In this document: one piece after another, positions 25,580 to 35,196 of the stretch
Numbering within the stretch: the first letter of the stretch is position 1
Layout of the letters: each line of letters opens with the position of its first letter
Notes under the pieces: model-generated
Databases searched by the model: none
The model's input: the letters and a program-made list of their open reading frames with translations, nothing else
Told to the model about the DNA's origin: nothing
Translations under genes and position numbers: made by a program
Origin: Brevundimonas huaxiensis
GTDB taxonomy: Bacteria; Pseudomonadota; Alphaproteobacteria; Caulobacterales; Caulobacteraceae
Length of the DNA: 64,000 nt
Reading direction: 5' to 3'
Assembly: GCF_014218725.1 (NCBI RefSeq)
Contig: NZ_JABBJE010000001.1
Location: 868,001-932,000 of the forward strand

Positions 25580-25607
25580 GAAGGGGCCGCCAAAAGGCGA
25601 CCCCTTC
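25580..25607. terminator. Stem-loop next to tRNA-Pro 3' end
   Basis: GAAGGGG-CCGCC, an AAAA loop and GGCGA-CCCCTTC form a stem of about 12 pairs with one mismatch. It lies 28 bp beyond the tRNA 3' end. There is no U-run on either strand, so it may be an attachment-region hairpin rather than a terminator. Just left of it the 9-mer TGTGCCCCA occurs twice (about 25553 and 25560 onward). Confidence 0.5.
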
Positions 25608-25634
25608 AAAACCATTCCAAATCAATGATTTAGA

Positions 25635-25711
<77 letters not shown>

Positions 25712-25770
25712 AAGGCGCTCCCTATAGACGGGGGGACCGCTGTCCGCAAACGCTAAAACGACTTTTCCAC

Positions 25771-26178
25771 CTACCGTGAAAGAACGGCGTCCAGACGCGC
25801 TTTGGCCTGCTCCAGATCGGCCAGAACCTGATGCAATTTCGAGGTTTCGGCCCGCGCGACATCGGAAGTCGCCGTAGCGAACGTGACATCGCCGTCGTCG
25901 ATCAGTGCAGCGGCCTCCGCCCCGATCAGCTTTTTCAGCCCCTGTTCCTTGTGCAGACGCTGGACGCCGCGAATCGTCAGCCCATCGTCGTGCAGCAGGC
26001 GTTTGACCGCCTTCAGCACCGCGATGTCCTGGGGCCGATAGAAGCGACGCCCGCCAGCCCGTTTCACAGGCGTGACGAAATCGAACTTCGTTTCCCAGAA
26101 CCTCAGGACATGCTGCGGCGCGCCGACCTCTTCGGCCGCTTCAGAAATGGTTCGGAAGGCGTCGGCGCTCTTGGCCAC
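25771..26178 (-). CDS. MerR-family transcriptional regulator
   Basis: This 135-residue regulator has a MerR HTH at residues about 9-75 ([25 protein letters not shown], then [21 protein letters not shown]). There is a C-terminal coiled coil ([20 protein letters not shown]) for dimerisation and no effector-binding cysteines. It follows ihfA by five bases. This merR-ihfA-fabH-plsX order is common in Caulobacterales. The regulated promoter is unknown. Confidence 0.9.
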   Translation of the reverse strand: MAKSADAFRTISEAAEEVGAPQHVLRFWETKFDFVTPVKRAGGRRFYRPQDIAVLKAVKRLLHDDGLTIRGVQRLHKEQGLKKLIGAEAAALIDDGDVTFATATSDVARAETSKLHQVLADLEQAKARLDAVLSR

Positions 26179-26183
26179 CGCGA

Positions 26184-26492
26184 TCAGGCCTCGACGACGG
26201 CGTCGTGAACCCGGCTTTTCATGATCTGTGAGGCGCGGAAGCTGATGACCCGGCGCGGGTTGATCGCCGCCGGTTCGCCCGTCTTGGGATTGCGGCCCAT
26301 CCGTGCGCGCTTCTCACGCACCTGAAAGACGCCGAAGCCGGACAGTTTCACCGTCTCGCCGCGCTCAAGCGATTCGACGATCAGTTCCAGGGTGCGCTCG
26401 ACCAGGCTGGAGCATTCCTGACGCGACAGGCCGACCTCTTCATGCACGGCTTCGCACAAGTCGGCGCGCGTCACGGTCTGTTGGCCTGCCAT
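26184..26492 (-). CDS. ihfA: Integration host factor subunit alpha
   Basis: This 102-residue DNA-bending HU/IHF-family protein has the start at 26492 ([25 protein letters not shown]), which removes an unlikely upstream extension. The dimerisation core [25 protein letters not shown] contains the arm that inserts Pro into the minor groove, and the tail is [11 protein letters not shown]. Partnered with IhfB it bends DNA for recombination, replication and promoter architecture. It lies downstream of fabH and could share its transcript. Confidence 0.93.
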   Translation of the reverse strand: MAGQQTVTRADLCEAVHEEVGLSRQECSSLVERTLELIVESLERGETVKLSGFGVFQVREKRARMGRNPKTGEPAAINPRRVISFRASQIMKSRVHDAVVEA

Positions 26493-26569
26493 CGTATCCC
26501 CGCTGTCATGCGATCCGCTCGCATCCATAGGGGCGCAAAGCCCCCGAAAAATCAATGCCTCGATGTCGA

Positions 26570-27547
26570 TTACAGCCGAAGCGCGCAGGCACCCCAGGTC
26601 AGGCCGCCGCCCATGGCCTCAAGCAGCACCATATCGCCCTTCTTGATCCGCCCGTCTTGGATCGCAGCGTCCAGCGCCAGCGGGATCGAGGCGGCCGAGG
26701 TGTTGGCGTGGGTCGCGACGGTCGAGATCACCTTGTTCTCGTCCAGACCTAGCCGGTCGCCGACGCCCTTGATGATTCGCTGGTTGGCCTGGTGCGGCAC
26801 GAACCAGTCGACGTCCGCGATCTGGATGTTTGCGGCGGCGCAGGCGGCGGTTATGCCTTCGGCAATATTCACGACGGCATGACGGAAGACCTGGTTTCCG
26901 GCCATGCGGAGGTGGCCAACGGTGCCGGTCGTCGCGGGGCCGCCATCGACATAGAGCAGGTCGGTCTTGGACCCGTCGGCCCGTAAGGCGAAGCCCAGCA
27001 TGCCCTGGTCGTCCGATGTCCCCTGCCCTTCGCGCGGTTCCAGCACCACGGCGCCGGCCCCGTCGCCGAACAGGACGCAGGTGGTCCGGTCGGTCCAGTC
27101 CATCAGCCGCGTCATCTCTTCGGCCCCAATAACGAGGGCGCATTTCGACAGGCCGCGCGCCACGAATCCGTCGGCGACGCTGAGCGCATAGACGAAACCG
27201 GAGCAGACGGCCTGAACATCAAAGGCGATGCCGACGCCCGCGCCCAGCTTGGCCTGGACGATCGACGCGACCGCCGGGAAGGTCATGTCGGGCGTTGTGG
27301 TGGCCACGATAATCAGATCGACGTCGGACGCCGCCTTGCCCGCGTCGGCGAGCGCCTTCCTGGCGGCCTCGACCGCCAGATCGCTGGTCGGCTGGTCGTC
27401 GCGCGCCTTATGACGTTGCTTGATGCCGGTGCGCTCCTGAATCCATTCGTCGGATGTGTCGACGAACTTGGCCAGGTCGGCGTTGGTGACGATCTCCTCC
27501 GGCAGATAGGAGCCGACGCCGGTCACGGCGCTGCGGGTGACGGTCAC
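26570..27547 (-). CDS. fabH: 3-oxoacyl-ACP synthase III (FabH)
   Basis: This 325-residue enzyme condenses acetyl-CoA with malonyl-ACP to start fatty-acid synthesis. The catalytic triad is visible as Cys in DVQAVCSGF, His in FVPHQANQRI and Asn in THANTSAASIP; the C-terminal GGGLTWGACALRL is typical. It starts with a GTG at 27547 that overlaps the plsX stop (GTGA), so plsX-fabH are coupled. This is the standard plsX-fabH pairing. Confidence 0.96.
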   Translation of the reverse strand: MTVTRSAVTGVGSYLPEEIVTNADLAKFVDTSDEWIQERTGIKQRHKARDDQPTSDLAVEAARKALADAGKAASDVDLIIVATTTPDMTFPAVASIVQAKLGAGVGIAFDVQAVCSGFVYALSVADGFVARGLSKCALVIGAEEMTRLMDWTDRTTCVLFGDGAGAVVLEPREGQGTSDDQGMLGFALRADGSKTDLLYVDGGPATTGTVGHLRMAGNQVFRHAVVNIAEGITAACAAANIQIADVDWFVPHQANQRIIKGVGDRLGLDENKVISTVATHANTSAASIPLALDAAIQDGRIKKGDMVLLEAMGGGLTWGACALRL

Positions 27548-28620
27548 TGGAGGGGTTCTCCCACGGCTGCGGCGGGCTTGGCGGCATGATCGAACACCGC
27601 GTCCAGCTTGCCCAGGTTGTCCCCCACCTTGCTCATATAGTCGCTGCGGGCCAGATCGACAGCGATGCGGATGGCGTTGCCGAAGCCCTTGGCGTCGGCG
27701 CCGCCGTGGCTCTTCACGACAATGCCGTTTAGGCCCAACAGAGGGCCGCCGTTGATGGCGCTGGGGTCGATCTTCTGGCGCATCTTCTTCAACGCCGGCA
27801 TGGCGATGACGGCGCCCAGCTTGGATTGCAGGTTGGAGGTCAGGGCCTCTTTCAACAGGGCGGAAATATAGCGCGCCGTGCCTTCGGCGGTCTTTAGCGC
27901 GATGTTGCCGGTGAAGCCGTCGGTCACCACCACGTCCACCGTGCCCTTGGCGATATCGTCGCCCTCGACGAAGCCATGATAGTTCAGGTCGAACGGCCCA
28001 TCGCGCAGGATGGCGTGCGCCTCCTTGACCTGTTCGTTGCCCTTCATGTCTTCCGAACCGACGTTCAACAGGCCGATAGTCGGGCGCGCGACGCCGCGCA
28101 CGGCCGACTGGAAAGCTTCGCCCATGATGGCGAACTCGACCAGCTGCTCCGCATCGCTGCCGATGTTGGCGCCGACGTCCAGAACCGCCGTGTGGCCCTT
28201 GAAGGTGGGCCAGCTGGCGACGATGGCCGGACGCTCAAGCCCGGGCGCAGACATCCGCAGAATCAGTTTCGAGATCGCCATCAGGGCGCCGGTGTTGCCG
28301 GCCGAGACGACGCCGGCCGCCTGGCCCGTCTTCACCGCCTCGATGGCGTTCCAAAGGCTGGAGCCCTTGCCGCGCCGCATGGCCTGGGCCGGCTTTTCGT
28401 CCATGGCCACGACCTTGTCGGTGTGATGGATTTCGCAGACGTCCGCCGCCAGGCCGCAACGCGCCAACTCCGGCGCGATCTTGGCCTCGTCGCCATGCAG
28501 CAGGAAGCGCACCCCCTCGCCATCGTGGGTGCGGATATAGCTGCGGATGCCGGGAACGACGACGGAGGGCCCGTGATCGCCGCCCATGGCGTCAAGCGAG
28601 ATCGTAACTGGGGCTGGCAA
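27544..28620 (-). CDS. plsX: Phosphate acyltransferase PlsX
   Basis: This 358-residue enzyme makes acyl-phosphate from acyl-ACP, the first step toward phosphatidic acid via PlsY. It begins ISLDAMGGDHGPSVVVPG, with SAGNTGALMA, VLDVGAN and DVVVTDGFTGNIALKTAEG in order, as in the family. The start is a TTG at 28620 with AGAGG upstream, since no ATG is in range. It is followed by fabH with a four-base overlap and preceded by the DUF177 gene, the usual order in alphaproteobacteria. Confidence 0.95.
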   Translation of the reverse strand: MPAPVTISLDAMGGDHGPSVVVPGIRSYIRTHDGEGVRFLLHGDEAKIAPELARCGLAADVCEIHHTDKVVAMDEKPAQAMRRGKGSSLWNAIEAVKTGQAAGVVSAGNTGALMAISKLILRMSAPGLERPAIVASWPTFKGHTAVLDVGANIGSDAEQLVEFAIMGEAFQSAVRGVARPTIGLLNVGSEDMKGNEQVKEAHAILRDGPFDLNYHGFVEGDDIAKGTVDVVVTDGFTGNIALKTAEGTARYISALLKEALTSNLQSKLGAVIAMPALKKMRQKIDPSAINGGPLLGLNGIVVKSHGGADAKGFGNAIRIAVDLARSDYMSKVGDNLGKLDAVFDHAAKPAAAVGEPLQ

Positions 28621-28726
28621 ATGGACCTCTTATGGCCGCGTCGTCTTGTCGCGCGACGCTTGGCAGGATGCGCTGGACGATAGCGCCGAAGCCGGGGGAT
28701 GCAACCACCCGGCCCCTACGTCAACC

Positions 28727-29245
28727 TCAGCCTTGGTCGTCTTTGGGCTTGAGCGCCTTCAGGGCCGCGAACGGCGAAATCTCCGTCGGCTCCTCAGGTT
28801 GCACGAACTCCGCGCCCGGCTTGCGCGGGAACGGATCAAGCGAGAGCACCAACTGTTCGACCGCATACTGGCCCAGGTCGATCTTGCCGTCCTCGATCAC
28901 GTCGGCGTCGTCTTCATCCAGCGTGACCTCGATCTCGTCGGTTTCCTCGGGCTTGGCTTCGACAAGCTGAATGGAAAAACGCCGATCCACATCGACCGGC
29001 AAGGGTTCCAGGGTCAGGCCGCAAGTCTGCACCGCATGCGCGGTCACCCTGCCCTTCATCGTCCATTCGCTGGTCGACGGCGTCGGCTTGATCTCAAGAT
29101 CGACGGCGAAATCATCCAGCCCCTGAAGATCCAGGCTACGGGCGATTCGCTTGCGGGTCTCCGCATCCGGTTCAAGCCGGCGGCTCAGGCCCGCGCCGAT
29201 CTGATTGACCCGCACCGTTTCGCTGTAGGGGAGCGTCGCGCTCAT
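28727..29245 (-). CDS. DUF177/YceD-family protein
   Basis: This is a 172-residue DUF177 protein. In bacteria it is usually encoded next to rpmF and plsX; E. coli YceD is linked to 23S rRNA accumulation. The conserved segment TAHAVQTCGLTLEPLPVDVDRRFSIQLV contains the single family cysteine, and the acidic run IEVTLDEDDADVIEDGKIDLG follows. The ATG at 29245 (MSATLPYSE) is preferred to one seven codons upstream because GAAAGAG lies just before it. No rpmF follows here. Confidence 0.88.
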   Translation of the reverse strand: MSATLPYSETVRVNQIGAGLSRRLEPDAETRKRIARSLDLQGLDDFAVDLEIKPTPSTSEWTMKGRVTAHAVQTCGLTLEPLPVDVDRRFSIQLVEAKPEETDEIEVTLDEDDADVIEDGKIDLGQYAVEQLVLSLDPFPRKPGAEFVQPEEPTEISPFAALKALKPKDDQG

Positions 29246-29250
29246 CTCTT

Positions 29251-29775
29251 TCAAACTTCCGCCCATGCTGGCGTCGCCAGCACCTTGTTGAAATCCTGCG
29301 CCGCCAGGGCTGCGCGTGTCGTCAGCGCATAACGCGCCAATGTGTCCGCATGGGGCGCTTGCGGATCCGCGTAGACATTCTTCGCCATCGCCTCGGCCAG
29401 AACCGTCGCATCGCCGGCGCGCAGCGGCTGCTCATAGGCGTTCATCCGGCCATACAGGGCCTCTCCCAGTTTACGCATCTTCTTGCCGACGGCGACGTCG
29501 CCCACGCCTTCCTCCCGCAAGACGTGATCCAGCGCCGAGACATAGACGTCGAAGACCGCCTGAGCCGCATCTTGGCCCTGAGCCGTGTTTTCATCGCGTA
29601 GCCGCAGCACCAGCAACAGCACATGCAGCGTGTAGAGTTCGAATCGCGCGTCGATGCGGTCGTCGACCGCCAGGCGCGTGTAGAAGGCCGGATTGCGGGC
29701 CTGGCTGACGGCCTTGGCGTAGAGATCGTCGCCGAGACGGACGCCGGATCGGGGTTTGAACAGGTTTTTCAGCAT
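29251..29775 (-). CDS. Ubiquinol-cytochrome c chaperone (CBP3 family)
   Basis: This 174-residue protein is of the CBP3/UQCC1 family, which helps assemble cytochrome b of the bc1 complex. The family stretch AVSQARNPAFYTRLAVDDRIDARFELYTLHVLLLVLRL and REEGVGDVAVGKKMRKLGEALYGRM (with the MGKKMRKL-like core) are clear. A TTG three codons upstream (29784) has a better ribosome-binding site and is an alternative start. It precedes the DUF177 gene by five bases. Confidence 0.9.
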   Translation of the reverse strand: MLKNLFKPRSGVRLGDDLYAKAVSQARNPAFYTRLAVDDRIDARFELYTLHVLLLVLRLRDENTAQGQDAAQAVFDVYVSALDHVLREEGVGDVAVGKKMRKLGEALYGRMNAYEQPLRAGDATVLAEAMAKNVYADPQAPHADTLARYALTTRAALAAQDFNKVLATPAWAEV

Positions 29776-29866
29776 GGGTTCCAACAGCCCCTTTTCCGCC
29801 GCGCCGTTGAACTAGGACGCAGGTCCGTCTAGGTCAAAGACCTTGTTCTCTCGCAGGCGCCCGACC

Positions 29867-30346
29867 ATGTCCCGTTTCGTCCCGCTTTTCGTCGCTGTTT
29901 CGCTGGCCGGCCTGTCCGCCGCCTGCGCCCCGACCATCGGCTCCAACGGCTTCCAGGCCATCGACGCCAAGCCGCAAGACGTGGTCGCCGGCACGGACAC
30001 CAAGGAAACCGTCCTCGCCAAGCTGGGTTCGCCTTCGACCACCTCGACGTTCGAGCCTGATCAGGTCTGGTATTACATCAGCCAGACGACTGAGAAATAT
30101 ACATACAACCTGCCCAAGGTTTCGACCCGCACGGTGACCGAGATCACCTTCGTCCCGCAGGGCGATCAGGTGGCGTCGGTGCGGACTCTCGGCCTGACGG
30201 ACGGCGAGCAGATCGCCATGAACAGCAACGAGACGCCGACGCGCGGTCGCGAGCTGACCGTTCTGGAACAACTGCTGGGCAACGTCGGCCGTGGCCAACT
30301 GCCCCGCACCGAGGACGACACCCCCGGCCAGCGCCGCCCCGACTAA
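29867..30346 (+). CDS. bamE: Outer membrane assembly lipoprotein BamE (SmpA/OmlA)
   Basis: This 159-residue lipoprotein has the signal RFVPLFVAVSLAGLSAAC ending in a lipobox. The SmpA/OmlA domain follows (VVAGTDTKETVLAKLGSPSTTSTF, WYYISQTTEKYTY, VSTRTVTEITFV). As part of the BAM complex it supports insertion of beta-barrel proteins. It is divergent from the CBP3-like gene and convergent with hppA across a strong terminator hairpin. Its position beside plsX/fabH is a usual Caulobacterales arrangement. Confidence 0.92.
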   Translation: MSRFVPLFVAVSLAGLSAACAPTIGSNGFQAIDAKPQDVVAGTDTKETVLAKLGSPSTTSTFEPDQVWYYISQTTEKYTYNLPKVSTRTVTEITFVPQGDQVASVRTLGLTDGEQIAMNSNETPTRGRELTVLEQLLGNVGRGQLPRTEDDTPGQRRPD

Positions 30347-30372
30347 GGCGGCTCATCGCCCCAAAAGCAAAG

Positions 30373-30400
30373 ACGCCCCGGAGATCGCTCTCCGGGGCGT
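30373..30400. terminator. Strong hairpin between bamE and hppA
   Basis: A perfect 12-base-pair stem ACGCCCCGGAGA / TCTCCGGGGCGT closes around a TCGC loop. It lies between two convergent genes, 26 bp after bamE and 26 bp after the hppA stop, and could end both transcripts. A U-run is short on either side (TTGT), so termination may be partly structure-driven. Confidence 0.82.
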
Positions 30401-30425
30401 TGTCGTAAGGGCTGTATGTTTCAGC

Positions 30426-32573
30426 CTAGCCGATGGTCCCGCTCGCCAGCACCGCCAGCAGCAGCAAGGCGACGATGTTGGTGATCTTGATCATCGGGTT
30501 CACCGCCGGACCCGACGTGTCCTTGTAGGGATCGCCCACCGTATCGCCGGTCACGGCCGCCTTGTGGGCCTCCGAACCCTTGCCGTGGACGACGCCGTTC
30601 TTGTCGGTGAAACCTTCCTCGATCACCTTCTTGGCGTTATCCCACGCGCCGCCGCCCGACGTCATGGAAATGGCGACGAACAGGCCGGTGACGATCACAC
30701 CCATCAGCATGGCGCCGAGAGCGGCAAAGGCGTTCGCCTTGTCCGAAATGCCCAGCACCGCGACGAACAGGACGATCGGCGACAGCACTGGCAACAGAGA
30801 CGGCACGATCATCTCGCGGATCGCCGCCTTCGTCAGGATGTCGACCGCCCGGCCGTATTCCGGCTTTACCTGATAGGTCATGATGCCGGGGTTCTCGCGG
30901 AACTGGCGCCGCACTTCCGCGACGACTGATTCGGCGGCGCGTCCCACCGCCATCATCGACATCCCGCCGAAGAGGAAAGGCAGCAGCCCCCCGAACAGCA
31001 GGCCGACGACGACGTAGGGATTGGTCAGATCAAAAGCGATCTCTCCCATACCTGCAAAGAAGGGATAGTCCGCCGGGTTGGCCGAGAAATACTGCAAATC
31101 CGACGTATAGGCGGCGAACAGCACCAGCGCGCCGAGGCCCGCCGAACCGATGGCATAGCCCTTGGTCACGGCCTTGGTCGTGTTGCCCACGGCGTCCAGG
31201 GCATCCGTCGAATGCCGCACATCGCTCGGCAGGCCCGCCATTTCGGCGATGCCGCCGGCGTTGTCGGTGACGGGCCCGAACGCGTCCAGCGCCACGATCA
31301 TCCCCGCCACGCCCAGCATGGTCGTGGTGGCGATGGCGATGCCGAACAGGCCGGCCAGCTGGAAGCTGGCCACGATGCCGACGATGATCGTCAGCGCCGG
31401 CAGCGCCGTCGCCTCAAGCGAGACGGCCAGGCCCTGAATGACGTTGGTGCCGTGCCCGGACACAGAGGCGTTGGCGACCGATCGCACCGGACGGAAGCCG
31501 GATCCGGTGTAGTATTCGGTCACGACCACGATCGCCGCCGTCACCGCCAACCCGACCATGCCGGACCAGAACAGCGCCATCGGCTGGATCTCCAGACCGC
31601 TGGCCGTGACGATCGGCCCCGTCACCATCTGGTCGATCACCAACCAGACCGCGCCGATGGACAGGACGCCCGTGACGATCAGGCCCTGATAAAGGGCGCC
31701 CATGATGTTCTTGGACTTGCCCAACCGGACGAAGAAGCTGCCGACGATGGAGGTCACGATGCACACCGCGCAGATCGCCAGCGGCAGCACCATCATCAGA
31801 TCCACATAGGGCTGCCCCCGGAAGAAGATCGCGGCCAGCACCATGGTCGCAACGGTCGTCACGGCATAGGTCTCGAACAGGTCGGCCGCCATACCGGCGC
31901 AGTCGCCGACGTTGTCACCCACGTTGTCGGCGATGGTCGCGGCGTTGCGAGGATCGTCTTCGGGAATACCCGCTTCGACCTTGCCCACCATGTCGCCGCC
32001 CACGTCGGCGCCCTTGGTGAAGATGCCGCCGCCCAGGCGCGCGAAGATCGAGATCAGCGAGGCCCCGAAGCCCAGCGCCACCAGCCCGTCGATCACCTCG
32101 CGGCCCGTTGAGGGCAAGCCCAGATGCTGGGTCAGCACGATGTAGTAGCCTGACACCCCAATCAGGGCGCCGCCTGCCACGAACATGCCCGTGATGGCGC
32201 CCGAGCGGAACGCCAGGTTCAATCCCTTGGACAGGCTTTCGGACGCCGCCTGAGCCGTGCGCACATTGGCCCGCACCGAGATCAGCATCCCGGCATAACC
32301 GGCCGCGCCGGACAGGACGGCGCCGATCAGGAAGCCGATGGCGGCGTAAGCGCCGATCAGGAAATAGGCGGCGATCAGGATCACGATCCCGACGATGCCG
32401 ATGGTCAGATATTGCCGCTTCAGATAGGCCGAGGCGCCTTCCTGGATCGCGGCGGCGATCTCTCGCATCTTGTCGTTGCCGGTGCTCGCCTTCATCAGCA
32501 CGGCGGTCTGAGCGGCGCCATACAGCACCGCCAGCACACCGGCCGCGAAGACCAGCGTAAGTGAGTTCGTCAT
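30426..32573 (-). CDS. hppA: Membrane-bound proton-pumping pyrophosphatase (K+-independent)
   Basis: This 715-residue membrane enzyme has about 16 helices. It couples pyrophosphate hydrolysis to proton export. The active-site signature [38 protein letters not shown] is intact. At the K+-switch position the sequence is [15 protein letters not shown] with Lys in place of Ala, which marks the K+-independent class. The start could also be four codons upstream at 32585. It stands alone on the minus strand. Core metabolic gene. Confidence 0.94.
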   Translation of the reverse strand: MTNSLTLVFAAGVLAVLYGAAQTAVLMKASTGNDKMREIAAAIQEGASAYLKRQYLTIGIVGIVILIAAYFLIGAYAAIGFLIGAVLSGAAGYAGMLISVRANVRTAQAASESLSKGLNLAFRSGAITGMFVAGGALIGVSGYYIVLTQHLGLPSTGREVIDGLVALGFGASLISIFARLGGGIFTKGADVGGDMVGKVEAGIPEDDPRNAATIADNVGDNVGDCAGMAADLFETYAVTTVATMVLAAIFFRGQPYVDLMMVLPLAICAVCIVTSIVGSFFVRLGKSKNIMGALYQGLIVTGVLSIGAVWLVIDQMVTGPIVTASGLEIQPMALFWSGMVGLAVTAAIVVVTEYYTGSGFRPVRSVANASVSGHGTNVIQGLAVSLEATALPALTIIVGIVASFQLAGLFGIAIATTTMLGVAGMIVALDAFGPVTDNAGGIAEMAGLPSDVRHSTDALDAVGNTTKAVTKGYAIGSAGLGALVLFAAYTSDLQYFSANPADYPFFAGMGEIAFDLTNPYVVVGLLFGGLLPFLFGGMSMMAVGRAAESVVAEVRRQFRENPGIMTYQVKPEYGRAVDILTKAAIREMIVPSLLPVLSPIVLFVAVLGISDKANAFAALGAMLMGVIVTGLFVAISMTSGGGAWDNAKKVIEEGFTDKNGVVHGKGSEAHKAAVTGDTVGDPYKDTSGPAVNPMIKITNIVALLLLAVLASGTIG

Positions 32574-32750
32574 TGGCGTTTCCATGCCCTTGCAAACAGG
32601 CGCGCAGGCCTTGGCGCGGTCGGGCGTTATCGCCTCTGTCCGCCTTCCGGTCCCCCCGCACGCGGCGAACGCGTCAGTGCGTTCTTTGGGATTTGCTAAG
32701 GGAGCCTGTCATGGCAGGCGGAGTGACGCAACAGCGGTCGGTCAGCCGGG

Positions 32751-33182
32751 TCAGCGGGCGGTCTGCATGCCCGTGCGGCGACGCGGCGACTGGCTGACCA
32801 CCTCGACGCGCCGAACGGAGCCGCGCCCCGAGATCGCCGCAGACGCGGCCACCAGCGAGGCGGACAGGGCCCGCTCGTCCAGGCGTGTCCAGTCGCCGGG
32901 CACGGTGAAGGGCGTCTTGTGCGCCGCGCGGACGACGGCGTCGCGGAAAAAGGCCTCCTTGGGCTTCATCTGCTCGACGGTCTTGCCGGCGCCCAGTTCG
33001 AGCCGGAGGGCGACGAACACGTAATTGCGCAAACGCCCGTCCTCAATGACGGGCAGGCCGAGCCCTGCGATGCTCAGGGCTGCCGGCGCGGACTCCGTTT
33101 CGCTGCCGGACGCGGAAGCGCGACTGGCGACGGCGCCCGTCAGGGCGGCGGTTCCGGCTGCGATCAGGGTTCTACGGTCCAT
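32751..33182 (-). CDS. Exported hypothetical protein
   Basis: This 143-residue protein has an N-terminal segment MDRRTLIAAGTAALTGAVASRASA that resembles a signal peptide; the RR could suit Tat export but the motif is incomplete. The mature part includes LSIAGLGLPVIEDGRLRNYVFVALRLEL and QMKPKEAFFRDAVVRAAHKTPF, ending in a basic tail. This recalls small exported proteins found next to thiL in Caulobacterales, perhaps linked to the flagellar motor or envelope. I do not assign a function. Confidence 0.72.
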   Translation of the reverse strand: MDRRTLIAAGTAALTGAVASRASASGSETESAPAALSIAGLGLPVIEDGRLRNYVFVALRLELGAGKTVEQMKPKEAFFRDAVVRAAHKTPFTVPGDWTRLDERALSASLVAASAAISGRGSVRRVEVVSQSPRRRTGMQTAR

Positions 33183-33224
33183 GACGACATCCTGCCCGAC
33201 GGGCGTTAGGATTCCCTTGCCACG

Positions 33225-34214
33225 TCAGCCGTGGGTCCAGCCGTTTCTGGACATCGGCACGGGCTGACCGTCGTAAAGAACCGTCAGGCCCTGACCTGCG
33301 GTGACTTCGCCGACGCGGGTCAGGCGAATCAGTCGGCGCTCGGCCTCGCGACGCAGGGCGTCTCCGTGGCGAGGATGGGCGCTGAAGGCGATCTCATAGT
33401 CGTCGCCGCCGCTGGCGAGGTCTTCCAGCGACAGCTGCGGATCGACCCGGTCGTCGAACCAGGCCTGGGCGGCAGCGGACAGCGGCAGGACGTTCAGATT
33501 GAGCGACACGCCGACCCTGCTGGCCTGCGCAATGTGGGCCAGGTCGGCGGCCAGGCCGTCAGACACATCGACGGATGCTGTGGCGTACTCGCGCACAATG
33601 TCGGCGAAGTCGGTCCGGGGCGTGGGCATCCGGTAGTGGCTGACCAAGGCTTCCATCCGCTCGGGCGCCAGAGCCAACTGTCCTTGCGCCGCCTTGAGGC
33701 CCAGAAGGCCGTCGCCTATCACACCGGTGACGAAGACGAGGTCGCCGACCTGCGCGCCGGCGCGAGAAACGCTCTTGCCCGTCGGGGCCCACCCCAAGGC
33801 CGTCAGAGAGAAGGACAGCGAGCCGGGTGTCCTGACCGTGTCGCCGCCCAGCAGGTGAACGCCGAACCGCGCCTGATCTTCAGCCAGTCCGGCGGCGAAG
33901 GCCTCACGCTCGGGCCAGCCGCAGCGCTCGGACCAGAAGCAGGACAGCAGATAGCCGAACGGCTCTGAGCCCTTGGCGGCCAGGTCCGACAGATTGACCC
34001 GCAGCAGCTTCCTGGCGACCGTGTCCAGCGGATCGTCAGGCAGGAAATGCACCCCCTCGACGATGGCGTCTTTGGTCAGAACGAGGTCATAGCCGGGGCG
34101 TGACGGCAGCGCCGCCACATCGTCGGCCAGCCCCCTGCCCCACTCGGGATGGGCAAGAGGCTTGAACAGCCGCTCGATCGTCTCGAACTCGCCCGCGACG
34201 TCGAGCGCCGGCAT
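33225..34214 (-). CDS. thiL: Thiamine-monophosphate kinase
   Basis: This 329-residue AIR-synthase-fold enzyme phosphorylates thiamine monophosphate to the diphosphate cofactor. Marks are the N-terminal EFETIERLFKPL, LTKDAIVEGVHFL, the metal site NLSDLAAKGSEPFGYLLS, LLGGDTVRTPG and the end SGGDDYEIAFSA. Its ATG overlaps the nusB stop by one base (TAATG). It closes the nusB-thiL end of the riboflavin cluster, as in other alphaproteobacteria. Confidence 0.95.
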   Translation of the reverse strand: MPALDVAGEFETIERLFKPLAHPEWGRGLADDVAALPSRPGYDLVLTKDAIVEGVHFLPDDPLDTVARKLLRVNLSDLAAKGSEPFGYLLSCFWSERCGWPEREAFAAGLAEDQARFGVHLLGGDTVRTPGSLSFSLTALGWAPTGKSVSRAGAQVGDLVFVTGVIGDGLLGLKAAQGQLALAPERMEALVSHYRMPTPRTDFADIVREYATASVDVSDGLAADLAHIAQASRVGVSLNLNVLPLSAAAQAWFDDRVDPQLSLEDLASGGDDYEIAFSAHPRHGDALRREAERRLIRLTRVGEVTAGQGLTVLYDGQPVPMSRNGWTHG

Positions 34215-34738
34215 TATTTGCGGGTGTCTTTGGCCACGCCGTCCAGCGCCGCATTGACGAAGCGCGCCTCGGCGTCGTCGAAGAAGGCCTTGGCCAGTTC
34301 GACATATTCGTCGATCACGACCTCGCGCGGCGTCTCGGGATGCTTGATCAGCTCCCAGGCGCCCGAACGCAGCAGGGCGCGCAGGGTGGCGTCGATCCGC
34401 TCCAGCTTCCAGTTGGAGGCCAGGCGGGCCTTGATAGCCGTGTCGATGTCGCGCTGGCTTTCGATCACGCCGCGCACGATGTCGGCGAAATAGGCCTCAT
34501 CGGCCTCGGCCAGGGCTTGGCCCTCGATATCGGCGTCGAAGCGGAAGTTGGAGAATTCGGTGATCACCGTCTCCACGCCCTCGCCGGCCAGTTCCATCTG
34601 ATACAGGGCCTGGACGACGGCGAGACGCGACACTGTGCGAGCGCGACGCTGTTTGGAGCTCAGATTGGGCTCGGCGCGCTGCTTTTCGGCTTCGGCGAGT
34701 TGTTCGAGGACGGCTTTGACGCTGTTCGGTTCAGTCAT
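34214..34738 (-). CDS. nusB: Transcription antitermination factor NusB
   Basis: This 174-residue helical protein binds boxA RNA with NusE and supports rRNA antitermination. The family core is [40 protein letters not shown] and [18 protein letters not shown] followed by [17 protein letters not shown]. The start at 34738 ([13 protein letters not shown]) overlaps the ribH stop by four bases. A longer upstream extension reads as basic filler. Position between ribH and thiL is the common order. Confidence 0.94.
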   Translation of the reverse strand: MTEPNSVKAVLEQLAEAEKQRAEPNLSSKQRRARTVSRLAVVQALYQMELAGEGVETVITEFSNFRFDADIEGQALAEADEAYFADIVRGVIESQRDIDTAIKARLASNWKLERIDATLRALLRSGAWELIKHPETPREVVIDEYVELAKAFFDDAEARFVNAALDGVAKDTRK

Positions 34739-35196
34739 GCGCCGACGCCATGACGCAACCGCTTCTTCAATGCAATGAGGTCCAGGCACGCCTTGGCCGC
34801 GCCGCCGCCCTTATCCCCTTCCGAAAGACGGGCCCGATACCAGGCCTGATCTTCGTCCTCGGTCGTCAGGATGCCGTTGCCGATGATGACGCCCTTGACG
34901 CCGAGAGCCATGATGCCGGCCGCCGACTGATCGGAGACGATTTCGAAATGGTAGGTCTCGCCACGGATGATCGTGCCCAGCGCGACATAGCCGTCATAGC
35001 GGGGGGCGGTCGGAAAGCGGCCCGCCTCCTCGGCCAGGGCGATGGCCGGCGGCACCTCCAGCGCGCCGGGCACGGTGATGACATCGAAGTCGGCGCCACG
35101 CGCCTTCAGCGTCTCCTTGGCCCCTTCCAGCAGGGCGTCGGCCAGGTCGTCGTAGAAGCGCGCCTCGACGATCAGAATACGGGGGGCTTCGGTCAC
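34735..35196 (-). CDS. ribH: 6,7-dimethyl-8-ribityllumazine synthase
   Basis: This 153-residue enzyme joins 5-amino-6-ribitylaminouracil with 3,4-dihydroxy-2-butanone 4-phosphate to form lumazine. Key segments are [53 protein letters not shown] (with the catalytic His) and [15 protein letters not shown]. It overlaps ribBA by four bases upstream and nusB by four downstream, so it is within one tight operon. Confidence 0.95.
   Translation of the reverse strand: MTEAPRILIVEARFYDDLADALLEGAKETLKARGADFDVITVPGALEVPPAIALAEEAGRFPTAPRYDGYVALGTIIRGETYHFEIVSDQSAAGIMALGVKGVIIGNGILTTEDEDQAWYRARLSEGDKGGGAAKACLDLIALKKRLRHGVGA

Noticed and set aside
1..25634. Integrase or transposase that could explain the accessory block
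   Set aside because: No tyrosine or serine recombinase or insertion-sequence gene is readable in either strand; it may lie beyond the left edge.
26792..27413. Open frames on the plus strand over fabH and other core genes
   Set aside because: They are shadow frames of well-supported minus-strand genes, with biased arginine/serine composition and no family match.
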